Positions 16,946 through 24,293 of a stretch of DNA of 64,000 nucleotides are shown here, piece by piece (position 1 is the first letter of the stretch; every line of letters begins with the position of its first letter). A program made the translations under genes and the position numbers. Source of the DNA: Asanoa iriomotensis (lineage in GTDB: Bacteria > Actinomycetota > Actinomycetes > Mycobacteriales > Micromonosporaceae); assembly GCF_016862515.1 (NCBI RefSeq), contig NZ_BONC01000032.1, forward strand, positions 34,095 through 98,094. The letters run 5' to 3'. The notes below the pieces were generated by a model. It did no database searches. It was not told where the DNA came from and saw only the letters and a program-made list of their open reading frames with translations.

Positions 16946-17190
16946 CTCAGCGGCGAGCTCTTGGCGCGCTCGGCGAGTTCCGGGCCGGCAACGTGGTGCT
17001 GTTCGTTGGCGCCGGCGCTTCGATCAACGCGCCAGCGGGCCGCCGACGTTCGTGGGGCTCACGGAACAGATTGCGATGGACGCTCGCCGGTACGGATCGT
17101 CACGACGAACTACGACCTGCACTGGCGGCTGGCGCGGATCGCGGAGGGCAGGCCGCAGAACGACCGGGGCGTTGACCGGCGGTGTGGTGT
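16946..17190 (+). pseudogene. Remnant of a SIR2-like gene
   Basis: Three pieces of one domain lie in order but in three frames. First comes LGALGEFRAGNVVLFVGAGA with SINAP, which is the NAD-binding GAG-x-S start of SIR2-like proteins (about 16955-17040). Next is GPPTFVGLTEQIAMDA in another frame (about 17038-17085). The last piece is RIVTTNYDLHWRLARIAEG in a third frame (about 17095-17150), the TTNYD motif that normally lies well over 100 residues later. The gene has therefore lost much of its middle and is frameshifted. SIR2-like proteins of this kind are often part of anti-phage systems, so this may be a dead defence gene. No partner gene is left beside it. Confidence 0.75.
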
Positions 17191-17252
17191 GCCGGCAGCC
17201 GGCCGGGCCGCGCGGCCACTGATCCGCGCGGCGTCGGCCAGCGGTGAGCGGC

Positions 17253-18476
17253 TCAGTTGGTGGAGCTCCGGGTGACCTGGGCCAGAACGAGGCTCGGTGC
17301 ATCTGTCGGCGACGTCCGCGGCTCGTCGGGGGCGGCCACGGGGCCAGCGCTGGTCGGTGCCGCCGTGTCCGGGCGGGACCGGGTCGGCGGGCCGGACGGC
17401 GGCTGGCGCAGGAAGGCCAGGTCCCGGGCGGCGGCGAACCTGCGCCGCATCCAGCCGGAGACCGGCTTCTCGATGAACCGGTGCACCAGCCACGAGACCA
17501 CGAAGAAGAACAACACGACGACGAGCCCGGTCATCCAGTCCGGAAGTATCTGGTGCAGGTGGTAGATCATCACCCACCCGATGTACTCGTGCATCAGGTA
17601 GAGCGGGTAGGTCAACGCGCCGGCGGTGGCCAGCCACCGCCAGCCGACCGCGAGGCGGCGGGTGGCCACCGCGGCGAGGAGCAGGAAGAAGAACGTGACC
17701 AGGGCCGCCTCGATCATCGCGACCTGGGTCGAGGAAAGCACCGTCCGGGACGGGGGGTGCGGGGTGATGGTGCCGATCATCTGGAGCGAGACGAGCCAGG
17801 AGGCGCCGAGCAGACCCCAGACGTAGATGTTGGAGCCGTGCCGGTAGATCAGGTACAGGGCCATGCCTGCCACGAAGCAGGGCGCGCTGAGGGGCACCAG
17901 CAGGCCGGTGAGCCACGGGATGGAGTTGTAGGCGAACAGGCTGGCGATCAGCCAGCCGGCGGCGAACAGCAGGACCCGCCGCGGGGTGTATCCCCGGACC
18001 AGCACGAACAGGCCGAACAGGAGATAGAAGCGGAGCTCGTGCGCCAGGGTCCAGTAGACGTAGTCGACGGACTCCACGCGCATCAGATCATGGAACATGG
18101 TGAGGTTGGTCAGCACGTCACCCGGGCGCGGTGCCTTCGTGACCACCGGCCAGAGCGTCACCACCACGGCGGTGACGATCACCGCGAACCAGTACGCGGG
18201 AAAGAGTCGAGTGATCCGGGCTGCCGCGAACTGGCCCAGGCCGCGCCCCTCGGCGCTCATACAGATCACAAAGCCGCTGATGAGAAAGAAGAGGAAGACA
18301 CCCAGCCAGCCGAACTGGGTGTAGATGCTCAGGGTCGGCAGGGTCTGGCTGGGCGGGTTGCCCCACGGCTTGGAGAAGACGGTGAAGTGGAAGGCCACGA
18401 CGAGGATGGCGGCGACCAGGCGCAACCCGTCGAGGACGTACAGGCGCGGCGCGGCGGCTTCGGACGGCGGCTTCAA
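17253..18476 (-). CDS. Acyltransferase 3 family membrane protein (OafA/YrhL-like)
   Basis: A 407-residue multi-pass membrane acyltransferase that transfers acyl groups to sugars of the envelope or to secreted metabolites. The family start is clear: RLYVLDGLRLVAAILVVAFH, with the H of the conserved R/D ... H region, followed by FGWLGVFLFFLISGFVI. About ten hydrophobic helices follow. The cytoplasmic tail after residue 350 is proline/serine-rich and disordered. The TTG start at 18476 has GAGGAG five bases upstream; the frame is open further but without protein character. It is a single gene. The acyl acceptor is unknown. Confidence 0.9.
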   Translation of the reverse strand: MKPPSEAAAPRLYVLDGLRLVAAILVVAFHFTVFSKPWGNPPSQTLPTLSIYTQFGWLGVFLFFLISGFVICMSAEGRGLGQFAAARITRLFPAYWFAVIVTAVVVTLWPVVTKAPRPGDVLTNLTMFHDLMRVESVDYVYWTLAHELRFYLLFGLFVLVRGYTPRRVLLFAAGWLIASLFAYNSIPWLTGLLVPLSAPCFVAGMALYLIYRHGSNIYVWGLLGASWLVSLQMIGTITPHPPSRTVLSSTQVAMIEAALVTFFFLLLAAVATRRLAVGWRWLATAGALTYPLYLMHEYIGWVMIYHLHQILPDWMTGLVVVLFFFVVSWLVHRFIEKPVSGWMRRRFAAARDLAFLRQPPSGPPTRSRPDTAAPTSAGPVAAPDEPRTSPTDAPSLVLAQVTRSSTN

Positions 18477-18700
18477 ATGATCTCCTCGTCGGGGGCCACG
18501 GCCCGACCCGGCGCGGCGCACGCCGGGCAAGCTAACAGGGCGAGCGCGACGTCGGCAAGATCTCCACGAGACGACTGGCGAAGGCCTTGGGACATCAGGC
18601 CATATGCCAAGCAGCCGTGCAGAGGGCTAAGGCGCAACTCGTCAGGTCGCGCCCACCGATCGCGGCAGTGTCCGACGCTACCCGCGCCGCCGCCGAGCCT

Positions 18701-19360
18701 TTAGGCCGCACCCCGCGCCTGGGCTCGTACCCATTCGTCGAATTTCTTGGCGTTCTCGTGCTGCGTCGCGATGCAGTGTTCGCGCGCATGCCGGAGGTTC
18801 TTCTCCAACAGGTCACTCGGCCCTTGGTCCATGAGCAGCAAGGCCTCGGCGCGCGCGAAGAAGACGTCGAAGTTCGCTTGCTTCATGTACCCAAGGTCGC
18901 CACATCGGACCTGATCGAGCATGCCGCCGGCGGTCAGCAGCCGGTCAAGAACGGGCCATCCAGCTGCCTCCAGCTGGACAACCATGTCCGCAGCGACCGC
19001 GACGGCGGATTCCTCGTCGGTGACCTCCCACCAGCCGTCCACCCCGTCAGGCGTACCGGCAGGGTGCAGCCTCTCGCGATAGAGCCCGAGGTACTCGGGC
19101 ACCGCTTTCGGCATGTCGTTGCCGCGCTCCTCATGCTGCCAACGAAGCCAGGGTTCGGGGGCAACAGCGAGATTGATAACGCAGCTGAGGCTTTGTGAAG
19201 TGCTGTAGGGCGAGGATTGAACGTTTACGACTGCCCAGTCCCCGGACCTGTTCGACTTCCGCCACGTCGGCCTGGTGCCCTTGAACCCGTGGGCGCGGGC
19301 GTCTGGGCCTACGACGTCCTGCAGCGCTCGTTTCAAGAACTCCTGCGCAGTCACGGCCAC
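18701..19360 (-). CDS. DUF4304 domain protein
   Basis: A 219-residue soluble protein. The first 130 residues match the DUF4304 pattern: LKRALQDVVGPDARAHGFKG, PTWRKSNRSGDWAVVNVQSS, and WWEVTDEESAVAVAADMVVQ. The C-terminal part is helical (FDVFFARAEALLLMDQGPSD). Function unknown; the family is common in actinomycete accessory regions. The start is GTG 19360. It lies seven bases downstream of the end of a broken gene on the same strand. Confidence 0.8.
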   Translation of the reverse strand: MAVTAQEFLKRALQDVVGPDARAHGFKGTRPTWRKSNRSGDWAVVNVQSSPYSTSQSLSCVINLAVAPEPWLRWQHEERGNDMPKAVPEYLGLYRERLHPAGTPDGVDGWWEVTDEESAVAVAADMVVQLEAAGWPVLDRLLTAGGMLDQVRCGDLGYMKQANFDVFFARAEALLLMDQGPSDLLEKNLRHAREHCIATQHENAKKFDEWVRAQARGAA

Positions 19361-19366
19361 ACCGTC

Positions 19367-20005
19367 TCACGACCCGTCATCGCGCGCGGTCCACGGCTGG
19401 CAGCAGACGCGTCGCCCCCAGAACACAGCCGACAAACGGAGTCGGCCGACAACCACGCCGACGTTTGCTGTGAGTTGGCGTGAGCTGATGTGGGCGGGCG
19501 GAGGCGTTCGCCGGAGCGTGACGAACTGCGCGGGGTACGGCAGCACGGGGTGCGAACCGATCTTGCTCACGGCCATCCGGCGAATGACCCGATTGAGCTT
19601 GCCGGAGGCGGTTGTCACCGCCGCCCAGTTCCACGCGGCGGGATCACCCAGTCGTGGCAAGGTCGCTGCCCATGCCGAGGCGCGCCTCTCCGTGTTGTGG
19701 TTGGTATGGCTCCATCGCAACTCCTGCGCCCCGAAGGATCCGCCGTAGTAGAGCTGAATGAGCCCCCAGCCTTCGCAGCAGTATCGGAACGTCGCGTCTC
19801 CGCTCACGCCCGGGAGAAGGTCGATCCGCCTGGCCGCGGGCTCCGGCCCAGCCCCGACGACGAACAACGCCAGGTGTCATCCCCGCGGACCGTCGGGAAC
19901 GTCGATGGCCGCTCGAAACTCTCGCAGCTCGCAGTCCGGCTCCGAGTCGGACTCGAAGACACGGAACATCAGCACATCGAAAGAAGCGGATGTGGCGCCT
20001 GACAT
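19367..20005 (-). pseudogene. Hypothetical gene interrupted by an in-frame stop
   Basis: From ATG 20005 the frame reads MSGATSASFDVLMFRVFESD ... AAIDVPDGPRG, meets TGA at 19877-19879 (codon 43), and continues without a shift as HLALFVVGAGPEP ... GDATFRYCCEGWGLIQLYYG ... LRWSHTNHNTERRASAWAAT ... LNRVIRRMAVSKIGSHPVLP to a stop at 19367. The two halves read as one protein of about 211 codons, and a TGG-to-TGA change would explain the stop. The last 50 residues look less protein-like. Translation could restart at TTG 19867. The family is not recognised. The 5' end of this gene also has a relative in the debris near 22300. Confidence 0.55.
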
Positions 20006-20056
20006 TCTGACACCAAGCCGAGCCCGCCTGTCCCGGTGCGCAGTTGTGGGCTGCAT
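19975..20056. repeat. Segmental repeat, copy 1 (5' end of the broken gene)
   Basis: Two blocks here recur at 22295-22441: the start-codon region (AGCGGATGTGGCGCCTGACA on the top strand) and a 27-base block, GGTGCGCAGTTGTGGGCTG followed by CATCCCGC. In the other copy the two blocks are separated by about 60 extra bases. The repeat therefore covers the promoter and first codons of the leftward broken gene. Confidence 0.6.
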
Positions 20057-20366
20057 CCCGCCATCGAGCTAGACCTGCTCGTCCGTCGCATCCTCCCAGC
20101 TCAAAGCGGGCGTCTCGATACGCGTAGGGGCGCGTCTCGGCCCGTCGAGGTGGGCTCGAACCTGCGCACGACGAATCGACAAAGCGATGGCCGCGAGGCC
20201 TCCCCGGCAACGACGACCGCCGCGATCGCGTACGGCGATCCATCCGCGGCTGCCGTTTAGGCTGGGCCAGTCCTCGCCCAAGGTGCCTGGGCTCCGGATG
20301 ACCGCACCCGCGATGCAGAGGCGAGTAGTCCTGTCTGCCCACGATGAATGTGTGGTGCCGCGCGTC
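20006..20366. other. Gene-free stretch with repeat fragments
   Basis: No protein-like frame is visible. The stretch holds the repeated block GGTGCGCAGTTGTGGGCTG, a T-arm-like fragment (GGGCTCGAACCTGCGCACGA near 20155) and copy B of the dispersed repeat at about 20259-20318. It looks like debris. Confidence 0.45.
20259..20318 (+). repeat. Short dispersed repeat, copy B
   Basis: GGCTGGGCCAGTCCTCGCCC and on through GGGCTCCGGATGACCGCACC match copy A at 97-157 at all but a few positions. The stretch upstream (CGTACGGCG ... CATCCGCGGCTGCC) matches the flank of copy A in reverse complement. Confidence 0.6.
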
Positions 20367-21044
20367 CTACGGTGCACCCGTCGGTGGTATGCCCAGCATT
20401 TCCGAGGCGTCTGACGTAAGGCCGGCGATGACGTAGTCGCCAGTCGAACCGCGCCAGTCGGACCGGCTCAGCGTGAGATTGACCTGCTCCACCCGTCTGT
20501 CCTCGGCCGCCCTCGTGGTCGTGCCGTTGCCCCGGTAGCCCATCGCCCGGGAGACGCCGAGGGAAGCGTAGTTGGTGACCCAGGCTGCGGTGTCCGCGCG
20601 CTCGGCACGAAGACCGTCGAACGCCAGATGCAGGACCGCCTCACGGGCGCCCTTGCCGTATCCCGCGCCCTGGTATCGCCGACCGATCCACGACCCGGTC
20701 GAAACAGTGCGGGTCACCGCGAAATGCTGAGCCCCGATCTCCTGCACCCCGACGATGTCGCCGCCGACCTTGACGGCGAGCATCAGGTTCCACCGCTCGG
20801 GTCGCCAATCCGCCAGCCCGGCCCAGAAGTAGCGCAGAAACCTGCGTTCGGCCTCCGGCGAGGCCACGTCCTCCCATCCGCCGACCGGGGTGCGCGGCAG
20901 ATACTGGTTCTGCGGGTCGTAGACGCCGCCGGCGGCGGCCAGCCGGGCCAGCGCTTCAAGGGTGTCCGGGTCGGAGACGAACAACTCGACGGCCGGAGTA
21001 CGCACCTTGATCCCTAGCAGCGGCCAGATTTCGACGAGCGACAT
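20367..21044 (-). CDS. GNAT family N-acetyltransferase
   Basis: An acetyltransferase of 225 residues from ATG 21044. It opens with MSLVEIWPLLGIKVRTPAVE, a start seen in many actinobacterial RimJ-like acetyltransferases. WNLMLAVKVGGDIVGVQEIG and WIGRRYQGAGYGKGAREAVL (the acetyl-CoA loop Q/R-x-x-G-x-G/A) and the end region DTAAWVTNYASLGVSRAMGY fit the fold. The substrate is unknown. An in-frame ATG at 21086 would add 14 residues. It is divergent from the next gene. Confidence 0.85.
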   Translation of the reverse strand: MSLVEIWPLLGIKVRTPAVELFVSDPDTLEALARLAAAGGVYDPQNQYLPRTPVGGWEDVASPEAERRFLRYFWAGLADWRPERWNLMLAVKVGGDIVGVQEIGAQHFAVTRTVSTGSWIGRRYQGAGYGKGAREAVLHLAFDGLRAERADTAAWVTNYASLGVSRAMGYRGNGTTTRAAEDRRVEQVNLTLSRSDWRGSTGDYVIAGLTSDASEMLGIPPTGAP

Positions 21045-21131
21045 GGTGGCTATCATGGCCGCCAAGCGGTGATCAGTCGGCTTCATTTCCCGCCCGCGTG
21101 AGCGCCGTCGGCGGCAGAGCTAGACGCGCAA

Positions 21132-22013
21132 GTGTCGGTGTATGGCTTCCGGCATGATGGCGACGTGGCAGACCCAGAAGGGTTTCTGAGGTTCGAGTAT
21201 CGGCGCCGGGATGGGCTGCATTGCTATGTGGTGCGTGCGGATGAGGCGGGTCTGCCTGGTCCAGCGTGGTCGGGGCTGTGGGAACAGGACTATTCGGAGG
21301 ACCGGGCCCTGAACCCGTGGTGGCGTCATGGGATCAACAACTCTGACGGTGAGGCGCTGGCGGTGTGGCGGGCGCTGGCGTGGGCGCTGACTGCAGGCAT
21401 GACCCGGTTCGCGACTCCCGCGTACTACCGGGACGAGGCCGCCGGGCTGTTGGGTGTCGATCGTGAAACGGTGCGGCTGGTCCGATGGGAGTACGAGGTC
21501 GATCTCGAGCAGCCCGACTGGCTCACCGCCGATGTCGGGTTCGTTCCCGCCCGCGCCTGCGTGCCGCTGCGGCCGCCGCCAGATCCGTGGGAACGAGACC
21601 ACGCCGGGTTCGCCGGGCTTTTCGAGCTGGCCGGCTTTCAGCACCTCACTGATCTCGACTTGGCAATCTCGGGCGATGCCACGTCAGAGCTGACGCTCTT
21701 TGCGCTGCGAGGCCCGGACCGGGCTGATTCTCTGGCCGCTGCGCTCAACCAGAACCACCGCCCTCGCCTGGCCGACATTCTGCAGGCCGGTGACATCTTC
21801 GTTGATCTGGCCGTCGTTCGTGATCTCGGCGCTGGCCCAGCCAGCTACTTCACCGTCAAGACGCCCGAAGCGACCGACGACGTCGATCGGCTCGCTGATC
21901 ACTTCAGCCGATCATTTCGCCGCTACATCGAGCGGGTCAGGCAGATCCGCACCTTCGACGAGTTCCACACCGCGATCGACAGCCTGCTCGCGTCACCCCA
22001 CACCACCGGTTGA
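21132..22013 (+). CDS. Hypothetical protein
   Basis: A 293-residue soluble protein from GTG 21132; an in-frame GTG at 21165 (VADPEGFLRFEYRRRDGLHC) is an equally good start. It is rich in tryptophan and acidic residues in the first half (WSGLWEQDYSEDRALNPWWR, then ALAVWRALAWALTAGMTRFA) and ends in a helical part (LADHFSRSFRRYIERVRQIR). No catalytic motif, signal or membrane segment is visible. I do not recognise the family. Coding quality is good over its whole length, so it is probably real. Confidence 0.6.
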   Translation: MSVYGFRHDGDVADPEGFLRFEYRRRDGLHCYVVRADEAGLPGPAWSGLWEQDYSEDRALNPWWRHGINNSDGEALAVWRALAWALTAGMTRFATPAYYRDEAAGLLGVDRETVRLVRWEYEVDLEQPDWLTADVGFVPARACVPLRPPPDPWERDHAGFAGLFELAGFQHLTDLDLAISGDATSELTLFALRGPDRADSLAAALNQNHRPRLADILQAGDIFVDLAVVRDLGAGPASYFTVKTPEATDDVDRLADHFSRSFRRYIERVRQIRTFDEFHTAIDSLLASPHTTG

Positions 22014-22468
22014 CGGCCCGCCGGTGGCATCGCGTCTTCACGTACGACGCGACGCGCGCGCTTGCCGCGTGCGCGGCAGAAGAGGCGCCGCGACGCGAAG
22101 GGTGAGCGCGCAAGCCGGTCGCGAGCGTCGAGTTCGGGTCCTCAGCATGGATCGCCGCCCAATTTCCGGAAGCGATGGCCTGAGCCACTGTGATGCCCGC
22201 ACGTCGGCGTCTCAGGGCGACGTAGCGTGCCTACCGAGAGCGTCGGTGCCCATCGGCGTTCAGGATCGGTGCCGAGCGCGCGCACGACGCACTCATGTCG
22301 ACAGAGGCGGATGCGGCGCTTGACAGTCTGGTACTCCGCCGAAGCCGCCTGCCATGATTCCCTCAGGCCGCCCCCGTGCGCAGGTCCCCACACCCGCTGC
22401 CAACCGTCCGGACGGTGCGCAGTTGTGGGCTGTATCCCGCTGGGGGTTCGAACCTGCGCACGCCTGTT
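22014..22468. other. Gene-free stretch with repeat and tRNA-like debris
   Basis: No intact gene. 22295-22330 resembles, on the lower strand, the first codons of the broken gene at 20005. 22416-22464 begins GTGCGCAGTTGTGGGCTG and ends GGGGGTTCGAACCTGCGCAC: an 8-bp inverted repeat (GTGCGCAG/CTGCGCAC) encloses a tRNA-T-arm-like GGTTCGAACC, but there is no anticodon arm. It may be a fragment of a tRNA or an attachment site. Confidence 0.45.
22295..22441. repeat. Segmental repeat, copy 2
   Basis: Related to 19975-20056. It shares a diverged 5'-end block (AGGCGGATGCGGCGCTTGAC) and the block GGTGCGCAGTTGTGGGCTG plus TATCCCGC, with about 60 extra bases between. The gene that should follow on the lower strand is not recognisable. 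Confidence 0.5.
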
Positions 22469-22849
22469 TTACGCCTCGTGGAAGGGGGCCGGTTCCGGCG
22501 GGATTCGTTTGGACATCAGGCAGAACTCGTTGCCTTCCGGGTCCTCCAGGACCACCCACGAGCCGCTGCCGATGATGGTTGAGCGCTTGGCGCCGAGAGA
22601 GAGCAGCCGACCGAGTTCCTCGTCCTGCTCGCGGTCGGCCGGGCACACGTCGAAATGCAGGCGGTTCTTCGTCGTCTTGCGCTCGTCGACGCGGATGAAC
22701 AGGATGTCCGGACTGACCGTCGCCCCTCGGATCGCCACCCCGGTCTCGTCGCGGGCGAAAATCCGGTAGCCCAGGACCGCACACCAGAAGCCGGCGAGCA
22801 ACTCCGGATCGTTGCAGTCGATGATGATGTCGCCCACTCGGCTGACCAC
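22469..22849 (-). CDS. VOC (glyoxalase-like) family protein
   Basis: A 126-residue VOC protein of the glyoxalase_6 type: VGDIIIDCNDPELLAGFWCA at the start, KTTKNRLHFDVCPADREQDE in the middle with the H of LHFDV, and VVLEDPEGNEFCLMSKR at the end with the acidic E of GNEFCL. These are the usual metal-site positions. The substrate is unknown. It is a single gene read leftward, divergent from the lyase gene across about 120 bases. Confidence 0.9.
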   Translation of the reverse strand: MVSRVGDIIIDCNDPELLAGFWCAVLGYRIFARDETGVAIRGATVSPDILFIRVDERKTTKNRLHFDVCPADREQDEELGRLLSLGAKRSTIIGSGSWVVLEDPEGNEFCLMSKRIPPEPAPFHEA

Positions 22850-22970
22850 GGGTCAGGAGCGTACCGGGCTGGCTGGTCCCGCGGATGTGATCGAGCTGGA
22901 GAGGCTGGGCGACCGGTAGAAGTCCGATAACCGCCGGACCGCGGCGGCCCACCCCGGTTGGCTGGACGGC

Positions 22971-23690
22971 ATGACACTGCAGGACTTCCGCGCGCTTCAC
23001 CACCGACCCGGTCAACCCCTCGTGCTGCCCAACGCCTGGGACGCCGCCAGTGCGCGGATCATCGAGAAGGCCGGCGCCGCCGCTATCGCCACCACCAGTT
23101 ACGGCGTCGCCATCAGCCTCGGCACCACCGACGACGGAGGACTCGGACAGCAGGCCGCGCTCGAGGTGATCGCTCAGGTGGTCGCCGCCGTCAAGATTCC
23201 CGTCACCGCCGACGTCGAGGCGGGCTACGGCGATGTCGAAGGGACCATCCGCGGCGTGCTGGCGGCGGGCGCCCAAGGGGTCAACATCGAGGACGGCACC
23301 GCGACACGAGAAGAGCACGCCGCGCGGATCCGCGCCGCGCGCGGCGTCGCCGGCACCGACCTGTTCATCAACGCAAGGATCGATACCTACCTGCGCGAGA
23401 TCGGCGACCCGGCGACGAGGCTCGCCGAGACCCTCGACCGCGCGGCCGCCTACGTCGAAGCCGGCGCCGACGGCATCTTCGTGCCCGGTGTGACCGACGA
23501 AGAGACCATCGCGGCCCTTCCGAAAGACGTTCCGTTGAACGTCATGATCGGCACCGGATCACCCAGCGTCCAGGAACTGGCCGACCTCGGCGTCGCCCGC
23601 GTCAGCGTCGGGCCCGCCATCACCCTCGCGGCGTTCGCGGCGATCGAGAAAGCGGCCCGGGACATCCTGGCGGGTCACCCACACGTGTGA
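22971..23690 (+). CDS. Isocitrate lyase/PEP mutase family protein
   Basis: A 239-residue TIM-barrel enzyme of the PEP mutase/ICL superfamily. Core motifs are LVLPNAWDAASARIIEKAGA, the metal site VTADVEAGYGDVEGT (D and E residues), GVNIEDGT and LFINARIDTYLREIGDPATR. The KKCGH loop of true isocitrate lyases is absent, so it is closer to the small carboxyphosphonoenolpyruvate-mutase-like or 2-methylisocitrate-lyase-like members. The substrate cannot be told. It stands alone, 62 bases before the TetR gene. Confidence 0.88.
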   Translation: MTLQDFRALHHRPGQPLVLPNAWDAASARIIEKAGAAAIATTSYGVAISLGTTDDGGLGQQAALEVIAQVVAAVKIPVTADVEAGYGDVEGTIRGVLAAGAQGVNIEDGTATREEHAARIRAARGVAGTDLFINARIDTYLREIGDPATRLAETLDRAAAYVEAGADGIFVPGVTDEETIAALPKDVPLNVMIGTGSPSVQELADLGVARVSVGPAITLAAFAAIEKAARDILAGHPHV

Positions 23691-23703
23691 CCTGAGCCAC
23701 CAA

Positions 23704-23740
23704 CCTGACCGCTCGGTCAGAATCTGACCGAGCGGTCAGG
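23704..23740. promoter_or_regulatory. Tandem palindromic TetR operator
   Basis: Two 16-bp near-perfect palindromes, CTGACCGCTCGGTCAG and CTGACCGAGCGGTCAG, lie three bases apart (AAT) and are also inverted repeats of each other over 17 bp. They match the TGACCG-N2-CGGTCA form bound by many TetR regulators. They end 12 bases before the TetR start, so they probably give autorepression of the TetR-MMPL operon. Confidence 0.88.
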
Positions 23741-23752
23741 AACAATGAACCC

Positions 23753-24292
23753 GTGGTTCGCATCCGGACGCGTGACGAGATCCTGCGGGTCGCCGCGGAG
23801 CTGTTCACGCGGTACGGCTTCAAGGGCACGTCGCTGCACGACATCGCCGCCGAGGTGGGGTGTTCGAAAGCGACGTTGCTCTACCACTTCGCGCACAAGG
23901 ACGCGATCCTGCTCGCCCTCGTCGAGCCCGCCCGGCAGTCGCTGATCGACCTTGTGGCCCGGCTCGCCGGCGTCGACGACAAGGGTGTCCGGGACGCGGC
24001 CATCGACGGCTTCGTCGACCTCGTGCTCCGTTACCGGCGCGAGGTCGCGCTGATCTACGACGTGACTCCGCAGTTCCTGCAGGAACCCGCGTTCGACCGG
24101 GTGCGCGAGCTGACCGACGCGCTCGTTGCCGGGTTCGCCGGCCGCTCGGCCGACCCCGCCGACCAGACCGCCGCCAAGGTGGTGCTCGGTGGCATCGCCG
24201 CCGTGGTCATCGACGACAAGACCGACGCGGTGGAGTTGCGCCCGGCCCTGGTCGCCGTCGCCCGCCGCGCTCTCATCCCCGGGAAGGACTGA
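23753..24292 (+). CDS. TetR family repressor
   Basis: A 179-residue repressor from GTG 23753. The N-terminal helix-turn-helix is canonical: ILRVAAELFTRYGFKGTSLH, then DIAAEVGCSKATLLYHFAHK. The C-terminal ligand domain is helical with no recognisable specificity. The gene ends two bases before the MMPL transporter start and sits just after a double TGACCG-type operator, so it very likely senses a substrate of that transporter and represses both genes. Confidence 0.94.
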   Translation: MVRIRTRDEILRVAAELFTRYGFKGTSLHDIAAEVGCSKATLLYHFAHKDAILLALVEPARQSLIDLVARLAGVDDKGVRDAAIDGFVDLVLRYRREVALIYDVTPQFLQEPAFDRVRELTDALVAGFAGRSADPADQTAAKVVLGGIAAVVIDDKTDAVELRPALVAVARRALIPGKD

Positions 24293-24293
24293 C

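Noticed and set aside
17244..18704. A 486-codon upper-strand frame opposite the acyltransferase
   Set aside because: It is the shadow of a membrane protein gene, giving a very charged and histidine-rich translation without protein character.
19867..20005. The in-frame TGA at 19877-19879 as a selenocysteine codon
   Set aside because: No selenoprotein family is recognised, no SECIS-like hairpin was evident, and the site is followed by ordinary sequence; simple nonsense decay is more likely.
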